NCBI RefSeq assembly: GCF_026914185.1
Contig: NC_070569.1
Span: forward strand, 62,001-126,000
Reading direction: 5' to 3'
Source: Puccinia triticina
Lineage: Eukaryota > Basidiomycota > Pucciniomycetes > Pucciniales > Pucciniaceae
Length of the DNA: 64,000 nucleotides
The notes beneath the pieces were generated by a model. That model saw only the letters and a list, made by a program, of their open reading frames with translations. It did no database searches and was not told where the DNA came from. Below, piece by piece: positions 1-11,734 of this stretch. The translations under genes and the position numbers were made by a program. Position 1 is the stretch's first letter. The number at the start of each line of letters is the position of its first letter.

Positions 1-297
1 TCCCGGGGGGGGTGCGCCCCGGGGAGGCGCTCCGCTTATTTTTTGTATTTTTTTATCATCCTTTTTTTATGTCATGCTGGGGGGTCCAAATACCCCAAGA
101 AAATGGAGGAGGGGCAAGAAAGATCCCCTCTGCCGGCTGGCAGAAAAAAAAATGAGAATTTCATGGTTTATTTTCTGCAGTGCGCGAAGCGTTTTGAGCT
201 TCCGCGCACTGTGGCCGGGACGTCGAGTGGACGCCCCCTGCAGTGCGCGACGAGTTTTTCGCAGTGCGCGAAGTACATCCGTTTTTTTTTCTAGACA
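1..297. repeat. GC-rich hairpin repeats at the left edge
   Basis: No gene is seen here. Bases 1-36 resemble the GC-rich hairpin units found elsewhere (for example near 45670 and 49640). At 179-212 CAGTGCGCGAAGC pairs imperfectly with GCTTCCGCGCACTG. The stretch ending GAAGTACATCCG near 281 matches the right terminus of the hAT-like element at 51867-53050, so this may be the right end of a related element whose left end lies outside the window. Confidence 0.4.
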
Positions 298-458
298 TAT
301 GGTATTCAAAATTGCATAAGATTTTTTTACATAAAATCATAAACTGCAATTTTGCCTGGGAGATGTCACTTTAAGTTTTATGCACGTTGACATCTCCCAG
401 CCAAAATGGGCTTTATGATTTCATGTAAACAGTGGCATATGCAATTTTGAATACCATA
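298..458. repeat. Foldback MITE, about 161 bp
   Basis: The ends are a perfect 21-bp inverted repeat (298-318 against 438-458) beginning TATGGTATTCAAAATTG. Inside it a second pair, CTGGGAGATGTCA (356-368) and TGACATCTCCCAG (387-399), makes nearly the whole unit self-complementary. No coding capacity. The outer arms resemble the TATGGTGTTCAAAG arms seen near 58833, 53080 and 61596. Confidence 0.7.
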
Positions 459-699
459 ACAGACATCTCACCATAACAATAAGGGATATGTACATTGGAA
501 TGTGCAAATGAGAGGAAGATCAGGGATAGATGGATATTGTTTTTGGTACTTGGAGGAATATGGTTGCTTTTTTGAGGGTCATGCATCAGTTCCTCAATGA
601 TTTGAAGGAATCAATCCAGAAAGAAATGATTTTGTTCTAGTTTGAGAAAATATTGCCATGGGATGATGCCTTGGAGCTTAAAAATCAGTGGTCAAAAAT

Positions 700-3493
700 T
701 TAGCTCACTGCATCTTGGTCAGCTGTGTATGGTCTTAAACATAGCTTGATGTTGATTGGTTTGTGCCTTCCAAGTTTTTGGGGAAGGGGAGTAATTTCTT
801 TGTCAATTGGATTCTTCCAGGGGATGTTTTTGAATTCTTTAAGGATACTGGAGGTCTTGCTTCCCTCACGAGGGGTAATTGGCCTGCTGGTGTATAACTC
901 AGCACTCTTGCTAATGAGAAAGCTAAAAAAACTCTCTTCTTTTCCAAAGAAAAACTTCCACTTGTCTCCATTCTCGTTCTTGTAATATTCTCCAAGAATG
1001 TTCACTGCAACTTTTGCTGCAATCACATCCTCCTCTAAAAATATTGAGAAAATATTCTCAGCAATTGTGGGATGATCCAATATGAACCTCTTTTCATTTT
1101 TATGATCTGAAACCAATGCATCAATCACCAAATATGAGATTTTATCATTTTTCTTTCTGCAGATATCGATTCCCAAGAGATTATCCGGGAATCTCTCTTC
1201 TGTCAGTTCATGAAAGCAAGACAAAAATGAGAGCTGGACCAGCTTTTGTTCTTCCATGAAATCTTTCCCAAAAACTTCACAGTGGAAACTTTGGAGAATC
1301 CTTTTGTTCAATTCCCAAACAATCTCAAATATCTTATCCAAGATATGCTGTAAATTCTCATTGGAAGTTCCCAGGATCTTTTGCTTGACCAGTCTAGAAA
1401 AATTCCTTCCGGCAAAATCAGCCAAATAATATTTGATTTGTAGGATAATTGTGTCAGAAGATGGCTGGAATACTCTGTGAAACTTGCTTCTCTTGTGTAA
1501 CTGAACCCTTGAGATCCATGCCCATGTTATGTCTTGGCTGTTTTGGTATTCAAACAACTCCCTTGTGACAAAACTCTGGATTTCTCCTATGGATCCTATC
1601 TGAAATATTGGTTTGGTAAGGTAACTATCAAAATGGATTTTTTGCTGATGGGAAACAGTAGCAATTGAAGTGAGTAATTCTTTTGGGAAGAAGATTCTCC
1701 AACTCATGGGAAAACCAAGACTCTTCATTGTTGAATTCAAATCTTCCAATTCTTGAGTTGTTTTGTTCCGAAAGATCTCTCTTAATAGTGAAGTTTCATC
1801 ACAAGAATTCTGGCCATTTCCAAGAATAGATCCCCATTTTTCTTTTGCCCCAAGTCCATAGTAATAGCCTACAATTTCAACAGCAGATTCATACATCTGT
1901 ATCTGTTGTTTTGATACAAAAATAGGCTTTTCAGGTAATTCTCCCTGGTATACTTGATATGCAGTGATGTCTACGTTTGCATGAACTGACCGTAGAAAAG
2001 ATTGATAAACTTTTACTTCCTCCTTTCCTAAATCATTTTTTGGATCTATTTGATAGAGCTTCAAGTACTTGTCACAGCCCCGTAAGAATAGTGTAAACCA
2101 ACTTGAAAAGTTTTTTTGTTCTTTAAGGTAAGAGATTCCTGAGTTTTTATTCCCCAAATTTGACAAGAATTGAAGATTCACAATACCCATCATTTTCACT
2201 AAATCTTTGAATCTACTCTTTATTCCATAACATTTACCAAGAAACTCTTTTGATTTTCTTATTTCAGTTTTGTATTCTAGGTGTCTGTCAAAGTAGATTC
2301 TTGACCAGTATCGCAATGGGGAAAACAAAGCTTTTGTCAGATCCTCAAGTAGCAAATCTTTGAGCTTACTCCAAATTATTAAACCAGAAGTCCATAATTC
2401 TGAATTTTTATCTTGATCTGTAATTTTGACAACTGTCAAAAAATTCAAACGTTTTCCAATATGGTTGCTGGGATATAAATATAAATAACTTTGCTTTGAG
2501 AATGTTACAAAATCCACTTCTTCTCTCTGCACATTGATTGGGATATATTCATCCACATGGTTTCCTACCCTCTCTTGGACATTAGCTAATTGGTTGGTTG
2601 AATATAAATTTTCTACAGGACTACCTTCCATCAAATGGAATTCTGGTACTGTTTCTTGGTTGAAATTGCTAGAACTGGTGCCTGCTTCTCCAAATTTTCC
2701 CACCTTTCCATTGAAACCAGCAGAGTTTGCTCTGAGTTGAGGTAGTGAGCTTGAGCCCATATGAGATGAATCCAAAATCTGGAATGTATCTTTGCTTGTA
2801 CACTTGCTAACCCAACACCCTCTTGGGGCTTTCAGGGAGCTTGATTGAAGAAACAGCTCAGCTGCATACTGACCCGCAGGAACAGCAAGATCTAACCTTT
2901 GTTTTTTTGATACCATCTTACAAGTTTCCTCAACTCTGATGGATGATGAAGTTTTTCTGCTCATAGTTTCTGTTAAATTTTTGTCTTCTGGATATTCTTT
3001 CTTGGATTGAGGAATTTCGGGACTGGCAAAAGGCCCAAATAGATCAAAATCTTTTGATGTTCTTGGATGGTGTTTTGGTTCTGGAACATGAATAGGTTGA
3101 GGAGCAGATGATGGTAAGTTGCTGCCTTGAAAAACCTGCTTAAAAATCTGTTCCTCTATAATGTTGAGAATTGTCAGTGGGGACTGATATTGTAGTCACA
3201 GAAATTTGCAAAAAAAATTGAATACTGTGCTTCTTCTTACCCATTGGAAAATCTATAATTGAGCCCTTTGCCAATTTCCGCTGCTCCTTTTGAAGATTGG
3301 GTTTCTGCTTAATCAAGCCTTTTGTAAATGCACTTGGTTCTATGAAACCTACCAAGGGAGTTGCTTGATCTTTTTCTTTGTCTAAAACCAAGACAGCATT
3401 TGCAAGCAAACCAAGGCCTTGCATTTCCATTCCTGAGAGTAATTGATAATGAATCAAGACTAAGAGAGGACCTAAGTGCCAGCATTTCTTCAT
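700..3493 (-). CDS. Unknown two-exon protein, 902 aa
   Basis: I do not recognise the family. Exon 1 runs 3493-3241 and exon 2 runs 3155-700. The 85-nt intron has donor GTAAGA and acceptor TATAG, and splicing joins the two reading frames exactly (an ATGG exon end completes a Glu codon), giving 902 codons plus TAA with no internal stop. The ATG at 3493 is the first in the open frame; the frame stays open upstream to about 3523 and another 5' exon is possible. The N-terminal third is Ser/Pro/Lys rich and looks disordered. The C-terminal two thirds are mixed charged and aromatic sequence without obvious membrane helices, signal peptide or zinc motifs. Such a long uninterrupted frame among decayed repeats suggests a real gene or an intact transposon accessory gene. 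No neighbour gives a functional clue. Confidence 0.6.
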
Positions 3494-3523
3494 TTTTTGT
3501 TCAGTTTCACCTGCTGAGCCCAC

Positions 3524-4350
3524 GCTGATGGAGGAAGAACTGAGATATGTGGCTCCTTGCTAGTCTTTCCAGGTTTTTAAACAAGGAAAAAAATACATAG
3601 CTTGTGATTGCATCAAAATTGTATGCTGATTTTGAATGTTTAATTACTGCGGCATACCTGGTTAGTAGAATGTGGTATATACAGCACATGAAGTGAAATT
3701 AATCACTTACATTTTCACATGGACCTATCAAAAACAGTCAGAGACTTGAAAAAAATGCAAAACAAGTTCTGTCGAAGTCTATTGTATGACCTGTGGAATC
3801 TTTGGTAAAACAGTTATGAAATTGTACTATGAAACTCCAGGACACATTCAAGGTTTCTCTTGTCTGAGGAAAAATTCATACCCTTTCACTAAATTCTCAT
3901 AATTACTGGACCTGCAGAGAGGGGCTGAAAATTTGACCTGGCCACACTAAAAACCATGGGGTACCCATAATTTTTGTCTGCAACTTATTCCTGCCACTTC
4001 TGAGTCTCAAAAATTAGGTGTGAATTTTCTATGCTCTGGAATGGTTGTTGATAAATGCATGCCTAAAAAATAGCACATGCCAACAACTACACCTCTCAAA
4101 AGCCAGTGTGAAACCAATAACTCCAGCCCTCTTTTGGCCACACACCAACCTAACAGCAAGGCCTCACAAAACAATTGGTGTCTTGATCCCACGCACCAAT
4201 TATTTTGGAATGCTGAGCCTAGAGAATGTTAAAACAGACCCGGGTCCCCTTTGCACTGCCGGTACCCGTGCAGATTTTCCCAAAAATGGGCACCCAGCAC
4301 TGCCTGGTGGGTACCACGGGTCTTTTAGGTGGGTATCAGTGGTACCTGCC
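3524..4350. other. No gene recognised
   Basis: Upstream flank of the 902-aa gene. Only short open frames are present. It probably contains that gene's promoter or a 5' exon; I see no clear TATA box or repeat. Confidence 0.4.
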
Positions 4351-4359
4351 AGCTTTTTT

Positions 4360-4680
4360 TAATCAAACAGGTCATCAAGAGGTGCCCTTGATTAACGGAA
4401 TGGATGAGTCATCAAGAGGTCCTCCCCTCAATGACCAGAACAGGTTGTTCATCAAGGGGAGGACCTCTCAATGAACCAAACAGCAATGACTGACCTGTTC
4501 CATTCATCAAACAGGTTGGTAATGGTCATTGAGGGTACTCCCTCAACAACCAGAACACACTTGTCATTGAGTGGAGTTGTTACTTCCCCCAATGATTGCA
4601 CCAAGACTTGTCCTGGCCAATGACCAGTCTATTGTCAGTCATCAAGGGCAGGTCAAAGCGGGCCAAGGGCCAGGGGTCCA
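4360..4680. repeat. Degenerate minisatellite of the GATGACC / GGTCATC type
   Basis: Alternating blocks such as GTCATCAAGAGG and CTCAATGACCAG repeat on both strands. They are a diverged copy of the array type that is cleaner at 52050-52870. Confidence 0.55.
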
Positions 4681-4831
4681 GGGGTTAGCCAATTAACCCA
4701 ACGGGGGAGATGGTACTTATGTAGTGTGACCCCGCCCCCTGCAATCCCACAAGAACATTCACAAGGATGTCACGGAACCCTCCCCGGCAAGAATCTTAGG
4801 CCTTGACTCCCCGCGCCCTCCTATTTCAGCA

Positions 4832-4960
4832 GGGAAGTACTGACCACTTCCTCTGAGCTAGGTGAGCACTCAAAAATTCCCTTAACTCTCTCCCTTTCCT
4901 TCTCTCATATCAGTTGTATGTAGAGTGAGAAGGGAAGTACTGACCACTTCCTCTGAGCTA
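4832..4960 (+). repeat. Direct repeat, 29 bp, 100 bp apart
   Basis: The 29-bp string starting GGGAAGTACTGACCACTTCC occurs at 4832-4860 and identically at 4932-4960. Function unknown; it could mark a local duplication. Confidence 0.75.
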
Positions 4961-5199
4961 GTCTTTTGCAATAGAAGCCTTTGGTTCTAGAATTCCCTTC
5001 AAGGCCTGAGTGCCTTGTCCCTGAGCCTGAAACCCTATCCCTGAGCCTGCAACCTGCATCCCTGGGCCTGCCAGTGAAGATTCTATCTGAGACTCTTACG
5101 CTTAGGGGTGGTACCTGGGTACCACACCACTTTTTCCCCCCAAAAAAAACCGCCACCCAGCACCGCATCTGGAACCACCTAGCGGGTGCTGGCGGTGTG

Positions 5200-5640
5200 G
5201 AACTCCGACTGGTGCTGGGCCGTTGGCAGTTACTGGAAGGGATGAGTGCGCCTTGGCGCTGCCTTCAAGGCGGTCCGGGGAAAAAGAGTCTGAGGAATTG
5301 AGGTGACAGCAGAAGTTGGGGGGGGGGGGGGGGTATTTATTGAGAGACAACAGGAGTTAGATTCCCGTTGGTGGTGGTTGGTCTGAAAGGACTCAGGAAA
5401 GAATGCCAGTGAAGAATCCGGGGAAGGTTGATCTCTAAAAGGACTCGGAAAGCTGGGACTTGGTGCGGGCTGAGAGTGGAGAAACTCAGAAGCTTGTGTA
5501 ACTGAATTGGGATCAATAAGATTTGGATTTGGATTCTGATGGATGATCTGAAAAAGAAAGGTTCAGACAAAGTCGCGTGCTGTCCCATCATCTGAGTTCA
5601 GGCTGAACTCAGATTCCGGGGTTGTGACACCTGTGGACAG
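5200..5640. repeat. Degraded Gypsy LTR remnant with poly-G tract
   Basis: Short landmarks occur in the same order as in the Gypsy LTRs at 6493 and 15866: GAGAAACTCAGAAG, GGGATCAATAAG, and a TGAACT...GATTC block. This suggests an old related LTR. A run of 16 G lies at 5318-5333. Coordinates are approximate. Confidence 0.4.
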
Positions 5641-6492
5641 GTCATCAAACACCTGCGCAGCGGGCTGGGTTCAGGTGTTTTTCCAAGAATTCCTCTCTGC
5701 ATCAACAGACAATAATGGAATTAATAAGAATACAAACTCTTTCAACTCAACTTCACCAACCCCTTTAATTCTTTAAACACACTGCACCCCCTTGTTCTTA
5801 TCTCTGACCCCTTCCCCGTTGTTCTTGGATTTATTGGTGAATATTTCTCCTAGACACTCACTCCACTTGGGACACTCAGTGCACTTGGGAGACTCAGTCC
5901 AATTGGGACACTTGGTCTTGGCTTTCTCATTGAAAATTGCTTGTAGCCACATGGATTACTCAACTCTCTCATCAACAATTACCTTCAGCTTAATTCCCCA
6001 TCCAGGATCTCTTCCCTTTATTTGCTCTGAAGTATTTTCCCTTTCCAACCCGTACTGTTGTAACTCCCTCCTGTATATAGAGAGGGAGAATGTGAAGCCT
6101 TTGACTTCAGCAGGGTTTCACATGAAGATTCACTGGATGGTGACCCCCGCACAGACAAGTACTTATACCCAGTCTCTTCCTTTTCTTGTCTGGCAGAGAT
6201 CTCTCCTCTCTCCTGGCTTATTAAGCCTGTTTCCTTTCTCTCCTCTTTCTCCCTCATTTTGTCTTGTTTTACTTACCACAAGAGAGCTCTCCTCTCTCCT
6301 GGCTATATACCTGAAATGCAGCAACCAGCCCCATGTTGGTAATCAAATTTTTTTAGTCTGTTTAGCCTTTTTTCTTGTGCCCCTCAACAAATCTCACTGA
6401 ATGACTCAGCTGAGTCCTTACAGCATCTATCATCTATTTTGCAAGCATATTTCTGTGAGTCATTCACAGCAAGGCCAACTGAGCTCCCGGTA
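5641..6492. other. No gene recognised
   Basis: A long open frame (5792-6400) starts at TTG and is low-complexity. It includes a short tandem of CACTTGGGA-like units at 5860-5912. Nothing supports a real protein. Confidence 0.5.
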
Positions 6493-7318
6493 TGGACTCC
6501 TGTCAGGGCTGAGCTGAGGCAGTTGGTTGAGGGGAATTTGCTTGAGTGCTGCCCTCGTCTGTGGTCCTGCAAAAGTATTTGGATACGGGTTGAAAGATGT
6601 GATAGCGGTGGGAGGGAACGAGGGAGTTGGAATACCCTCGGCGGTTTTGGTTGGGTAGAAAAGCTCGGAAAGAAGAAAGAAACTCCAGGAGAAGCCGGCG
6701 CGGTCGTCGGAGTATCAGGAAGTGATTAGATGAAGGGAGAAACTCAGAAGACTCGGGTACTCAAACTCAAAAGAGGATGTGGGGATGGATCGACACGGTC
6801 CGGGATCAATAAGCTCAGAAAACGTGATGATATCTTCTTCCTCTCCCAGGAGACCAGAATACCATGCGGATTCCCCCTCCAAGTTTGGCTGAACTTGGAT
6901 TCAGGCCCGCGACATGCCGCGCGACGAGCCCTCGTGCCCGCCGCGCCCCTACAACTAAGATGAGCAAAGGAAGAAAAAAGAACAACCAAAGAGACGAAAC
7001 AGCAACAGAGGTTGAGGAAACAAACAAAACCAAAACAAACCCGCCACCAACTCAACCATCCAACGCGCGCAAGGAAGAAACATAAAAAAAACATATGTAA
7101 AGAAATAATAAAAGAAAGAGGAATCAAAGACAAAACAACCAACAAGAAGAAAAGAAAAGGAAAAGAAAGGAAGGAAAAGAGAGAGAGAGAAATGAGAACA
7201 GGAGCCTGGAAAGATCTTGAGGATGTTGCTCGCGCCGCCCGCCGGGTATTGAAGGTCTTGATGATCTTGAAGCCTTGTTCCTAGTGTCTTGACCCTGAGT
7301 ACGCGCCAGAACTCCACA
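6493..7318 (-). repeat. 3' LTR of the Gypsy element
   Basis: About 826 bp and nearly identical to 15866-16708. Visible differences are small: an indel near 6610 and single bases. Ends TG...CA. Confidence 0.9.
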
Positions 7319-7327
7319 TCTCCTCCC
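7319..7327 (-). other. Polypurine tract of the Gypsy element
   Basis: On the minus strand GGGAGGAGA directly abuts the 3' LTR, the expected site for plus-strand priming. Confidence 0.65.
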
Positions 7328-7373
7328 AGATTGCAGTCTGTCCCTAGACTGCGCGCCGTTCCTCGACTACATG

Positions 7374-7483
7374 CTGCCGGACAAAGAAGGGGAAAATCAA
7401 GACGGGGTGGCTCACAGAGTGGCATGTAATGCTATGGAAGCGCGTAGAGGACCCTCAAGATGCATACACATGGGAGGACTTAC
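7374..7483 (-). other. Intron-like cassette A (after pol)
   Basis: On the minus strand it begins GTAAGTCC and ends in a pyrimidine-rich run plus GGCAG (110 nt), with the shared internal box TGCCAC...GTGAGCC. The pol stop codon TAA lies inside the donor GTAAGT. One of five related cassettes in this element. Confidence 0.5.
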
Positions 7484-10400
7484 TTTTGTCCTTCCATGTC
7501 CTTGCGAGAGAAGTATCTCTTGACCTGATCCGCCGCAAATTGCCGCTTAAGTTTGGTGCCATCCAATTCTGCCAGGATGTAAGAGCCTCCCTCGACTTGA
7601 CGCACGACGCGGTAGGGACCGTTCCACCTGTTTGCAAATAGTTGGCCCCACTGCGTCTCCAGTGCCCGGTTGTACACCATAACCATCTTGCCTGCCTCAA
7701 GCGCGTCGCGAAGCCGATCTGAGTGCTTGCCTTCCCAATATCTAACTGACTCGCCGCGTGACTCCATCATTTTCCGGTAAGCAATTTCCCGCGTTTCTTC
7801 GCTCCTCTCCAGCTGTCGGGATCTAGCAACTAAAAGGTCGGAGGTAGTGCGCACCGCTTCCCAATCGATGCCCAGGTAGGATTCCATTTCCAGATCGATC
7901 GGAAGAACAGCTCTCTGCCCGAAGACCAACTCATACGGGGAATATCCTGTGGTTCGCTTCGTAGAGATCCTATCAGCAAAAAGGACCAAGGGAAGAGACT
8001 TCTTGCAATTCTTGCCGCTCTCTCCCGCCAGTTTGAACAGCGCCGCCTTCAATGGTGCGTGCCCTCGCTCGACCATGCCTTGACCTTCGGGGTAGTAGGG
8101 TGTGGACACTCGATGCTGCCCCGGCAGGGTGCGGAGCATATCCGCCAACGCACCTCCGAACTCCGAGCCGCCGTCCGTCGAATAAGCTTGGGCTGGTCCG
8201 TAACGCATAATCCAGTGTTCCTGGAGGAAGGAGGCTACGGCCTCAGAAGTTAGATTGTTTAGGATTTTGGCCTCTACCCAGCCGGAGAAGTCATCTCGCG
8301 CGACAATGAGATACTTAGCTCCACTAGCCTTCAAGTGCACTGCGTCCATTTCCACGCGTCCAAAAACTGTTGACTCTCCCGTCGGATACCGCGGCTCCAG
8401 AGGCCCCTTAAGACTACGCCGCTGACTAGCATCACAACTCTGGCACCACCGAGTCACTGACTGCTTGAGGGCCTGCCACCAAAACCGCTCAGACACGCAG
8501 CGATAAGTTTCCGTCACTCTGCGGTGCCCTAAATCTTCATGCAGCTTTCGAAGTATTTCTTCCTGTTTCGCCGGAATCGTGATGACAATACGAGACAGCA
8601 GACTACCCCTTTTCATGAGGCGCCCCCCTTGCAAGAAGAAATCCGAGGACCGCCTTCTCAAAGCTCGAAACTCTACCGCATCCATACCCTCGGGCTTCGC
8701 TAGCGTCGACAGAAACTGCTCCATCCATCGCCAATAACCTTCTTGATACCCCGAGTACTGAACAGAATGCACGCGGTAGGGGTCCACGGGTCGGATGAAC
8801 GGGGCTTCCTCGTCGAAGTCGGAAGGGGGATCAGATTCGTTGTCACCTTGTGGGCGCCGTGACAACCCGTCCGGCATGGTGAACGATTTCCCGGGACGGT
8901 GAACGACGTCGAAGGAAAAAAGCTGGATGAAGGATACCCAACGCGTCATTGGTGCGTTGGGCAAACTTGGAGCGTTGATCATTTGAACCAAGGACTGAGC
9001 ATCCACTTGTAGCTCAAAATGCTGACCCCACAATACCGTTTGGAGCTTCTTCAGTATCTGGGCGACACCACATAGCTCTAGCTTTGCCTGCAAATATTGT
9101 GACTCCACATCCGAGAAGAGCAGAGACTCGTAAAGCGCCGGACGATCCAAACCGTTTGCGTCTTCCTGAGTAAGCACCGCCCCCGCGGCATGAAAGCTAG
9201 AGTCCACCGCAAGCTTGAGTTTCCCCGCATCTGGCCCGTAGTCGATCTTAACCAAGACTATGTCTTTCCCAACGATGTTCTTGAGTTCCTGAAAGGCCTG
9301 TTCACATTCTTTGGTCCAATGCCACTCTGCATCCTTGCGCGTCAGCTGGCGGAGGGGAAGACAAATCTGAGACAATGACGGGATGAAAATTCGGACGTAG
9401 ACGACGACACCCAGGAAACCTCGCACTTCAGTTGCGCTGGCAGGAGTTGGCCATGACACAATCTTGTTGACTTTCCCGGCCGCCATTTTCCGGCCCTCCT
9501 TACAAACAACGTGGCCCACAATTTCTAAGGCGGGGACGCAGGCCGCAAGCTTCGATGCAGAAACCGTCAGACCAGATTCCTCAATCCAAAAGAGGATGCG
9601 TTCCAGGACCTTGGCGTACTCCCAAATGAAGCGTTGAATTCCACGATGCCAGGACAAAAGCTCGCCGCCGTAGTCAGACTTTGGGCCTTTGATGCCCCCG
9701 TCGTCAATGAAGATGCCGGCGTGCTCAGGGATCTTGTCTTGTAGTATCCAAACCATTTGCGCTTGGTAGACTGCTACTGAGTTTGTGGCTCCTTGAGGAA
9801 GTCGGGTCAACTGGAACCGACCTAGAGGCGTGTCGAAAGTAGTTAACGGCCGAGAAATAGGATGTAAAGCGCGCTCATCGTAGCCGCCCATAATATCCCC
9901 AAGGCCGTAACACGCGCGGCCCGAGAAAGACTCAACAAATTCCTCCGTAGCCGGAGGAACCCCGGCGTCCCAAATCGTCACCTTATTCAGAGGTTGCAGA
10001 TCATGCACTACCCTGAGTTTGCCATTTCCCTTTAGAACGCAGAAGACAGGGCTAGAGTAGCTTGACGTCGACTGCTTGTATAGACCGTTTCGAACCCTTT
10101 CCCTGATGATGCGGATATACTCCTCAATCTTGGCGGCTGGAATCGGAATCTTCCCCTTCTGCCACGGTTCATGTTTGATGACGGGGATGATATAAGGGAG
10201 TCCGTAGGTCTCCTTCAGCAATCCACGCTCATCCTCGGTGAAGGCAATGGCAAGGTTGCGTTCCGCCAGGACGTTCTTGATCAAAGACAATTTGTCCGGG
10301 TAGAGCCAGCCCTCCAGGCCAAAGTTAACCACCAAAAGGCGCTCCTCAGATACTCGACCCTTGGGTACAAACGGTCCAGCTAGTGAGCAAGATAAACCTT

Positions 10401-10668
10401 GATACGGGTCGCGCGAAAGAGGCGGGCGACAAAGCGGAGGGTTCAATTCCTGAGGCATCGGCTGATTCACCGGTTTGACCTTCTTGGCGACTGGTTTGTA
10501 CTTGGCCGCCAACACCAAGTAGCCGCCCTCCTTCCATGATTGCACCAATTCCACTTGCGCGCCGTACCGGAGCCCGCAATCCAGAAGAAGACTCGTCCGA
10601 TGCTCTCCCCAACTCCCGAATGCTGCCTTATCTGAAAATGAAAGTCCAGCCGGGAATTTTTCGCTCAC
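7480..10668 (-). CDS. Gypsy pol: reverse transcriptase, RNase H, integrase
   Basis: An uninterrupted frame of about 1062 codons that copies element RNA into DNA and inserts it. RT spans roughly residues 150-420, with catalytic Asp in GLGDIMGGYDE (258) and the YxDD-type motif as FIDD (320-323). RNase H follows (LAVDSS, Asp489). Integrase has the HHCC zinc motif (His710, His715, Cys742, Cys745) and a DD35E core (Asp775, Asp832, Glu867), then a GPY/F module (NRWNGPYRV, about 1013). No chromodomain is seen. The frame lacks an initiating ATG: it opens with GTG right after an in-frame TAA, as expected for a polyprotein segment reached by fusion, frameshift or splicing from the upstream ORFs. All catalytic residues are intact. 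The protease is encoded separately upstream. Confidence 0.92.
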   Translation of the reverse strand: MSEKFPAGLSFSDKAAFGSWGEHRTSLLLDCGLRYGAQVELVQSWKEGGYLVLAAKYKPVAKKVKPVNQPMPQELNPPLCRPPLSRDPYQGLSCSLAGPFVPKGRVSEERLLVVNFGLEGWLYPDKLSLIKNVLAERNLAIAFTEDERGLLKETYGLPYIIPVIKHEPWQKGKIPIPAAKIEEYIRIIRERVRNGLYKQSTSSYSSPVFCVLKGNGKLRVVHDLQPLNKVTIWDAGVPPATEEFVESFSGRACYGLGDIMGGYDERALHPISRPLTTFDTPLGRFQLTRLPQGATNSVAVYQAQMVWILQDKIPEHAGIFIDDGGIKGPKSDYGGELLSWHRGIQRFIWEYAKVLERILFWIEESGLTVSASKLAACVPALEIVGHVVCKEGRKMAAGKVNKIVSWPTPASATEVRGFLGVVVYVRIFIPSLSQICLPLRQLTRKDAEWHWTKECEQAFQELKNIVGKDIVLVKIDYGPDAGKLKLAVDSSFHAAGAVLTQEDANGLDRPALYESLLFSDVESQYLQAKLELCGVAQILKKLQTVLWGQHFELQVDAQSLVQMINAPSLPNAPMTRWVSFIQLFSFDVVHRPGKSFTMPDGLSRRPQGDNESDPPSDFDEEAPFIRPVDPYRVHSVQYSGYQEGYWRWMEQFLSTLAKPEGMDAVEFRALRRRSSDFFLQGGRLMKRGSLLSRIVITIPAKQEEILRKLHEDLGHRRVTETYRCVSERFWWQALKQSVTRWCQSCDASQRRSLKGPLEPRYPTGESTVFGRVEMDAVHLKASGAKYLIVARDDFSGWVEAKILNNLTSEAVASFLQEHWIMRYGPAQAYSTDGGSEFGGALADMLRTLPGQHRVSTPYYPEGQGMVERGHAPLKAALFKLAGESGKNCKKSLPLVLFADRISTKRTTGYSPYELVFGQRAVLPIDLEMESYLGIDWEAVRTTSDLLVARSRQLERSEETREIAYRKMMESRGESVRYWEGKHSDRLRDALEAGKMVMVYNRALETQWGQLFANRWNGPYRVVRQVEGGSYILAELDGTKLKRQFAADQVKRYFSRKDMEGQK

Positions 10669-11734
10669 TTATGTGGCACGGGGAAGGTTTTTCGACAATT
10701 GGGGAGCATCACGCCTCGGTGTGGTAGACGGAAAAGTGGAAAAATAAAAAGTTTTTTCTATGCCACATAATTACTCATACTAGGCCTCAAGATACCATCA
10801 AATGGACCCCAGAAATGGATTCTACGGCCAATTTCACCCTAGTCACCACTGGAAGCACCCCTGGACCCCCTCTACTGTGGAAGTTACACCTCATGGACAC
10901 CTATCACACGACCAGCCCCAGTAACCCAGCTGTCACCTGCCTCAACCCAAGTTTCACAGTAGTACACATATACACATCACAGGATACAAACATACATCTC
11001 ACTGTCAGGCTACACCCATTACATATTAACTACATACACTCCTTTATATACATAGTATGACATCATTTACACTGTTTCTGCAGCCTCAGACTTTGTGTAT
11101 ACACTAATTCCCCCTGTATGACAGCTCATGCAGTCTACTGTCACCTCATGCATGCGTTAGAATGTTCTTTTGTATATTCTGACATCATGTATGCACCCCT
11201 GACATATTTAGAATGTTCTGTGGTATATTCTGACACCATCCATGCGCCCCTGAGGGGTTTTGACATCATTTGTATCTACTCCCACCAGCTAAAATCCCTC
11301 ACCCTGTTGTCTAGATTAGCTGAAACCCTAACCCACAAGCCCCTTTGGGGCTCCACTTTTGTCTATAAAAGGAGCTCTCTCCACCCCCAGTGGTCTGCTC
11401 CCCAGTTCCTCACCCAGAACTCACAAGTCACCCAACACTCATCCACACTCAAATCCTAAAACCCTTATAACAATAAATCAACCCTTATAACAGCAATTCA
11501 ACCCTTATAACAAAGTAATTGAAACACTTACACGTTGCCAATCAAACAGATTTCATCTGGAACAGACCAGACCTATCACTTAATAAAACTTGCCAAGCTG
11601 AGCTTGGTGGGTCTTGTTGACTGATAACAGAAGGGCAGAGCTTGCAACTCCATCATACCCTTCACCATTCAGCAAAAGGGTTTCATTACCACTTTTGAGT
11701 CTTACATCGGAGGTGCATATTGGTGGGAACTTAC
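10632..11734 (-). other. Intron-like cassette B, split by a solo LTR
   Basis: On the minus strand it begins GTAAGTTCC at 11734 and ends CATTTTCAG at 10632. Without the solo LTR and its duplicated target (10720-11710) it is 112 nt. It shares TGCCAC...GTGAG with the other cassettes and leads directly into pol. Confidence 0.5.
10720..11706 (+). mobile_element. Solo LTR, second family, copy 1
   Basis: A 987-bp unit starting TGTGGTAGACGG and ending GAGTCTTACA (TG...CA) without internal genes. TCGG flanks both sides (10716-10719 and 11707-11710), a 4-bp target duplication. A TATA box TATAAAAG sits at about 11364. Copies lie at 32823-33911 (minus) and about 54697-55567 (plus). Confidence 0.85.

Noticed and set aside
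5792..6400. 202-aa plus-strand open frame
   Set aside because: It starts at TTG, is low-complexity Leu/Ser/His, overlaps a short tandem, and shows no family features.
6744..7425. Hydrophobic open frames in the Gypsy LTR (duplicated near 16132-16755 and 43525-43924)
   Set aside because: They lie whol within LTR sequence, arise from purine-rich tracts on the other strand, and differ between LTR copies by frame-breaking changes.
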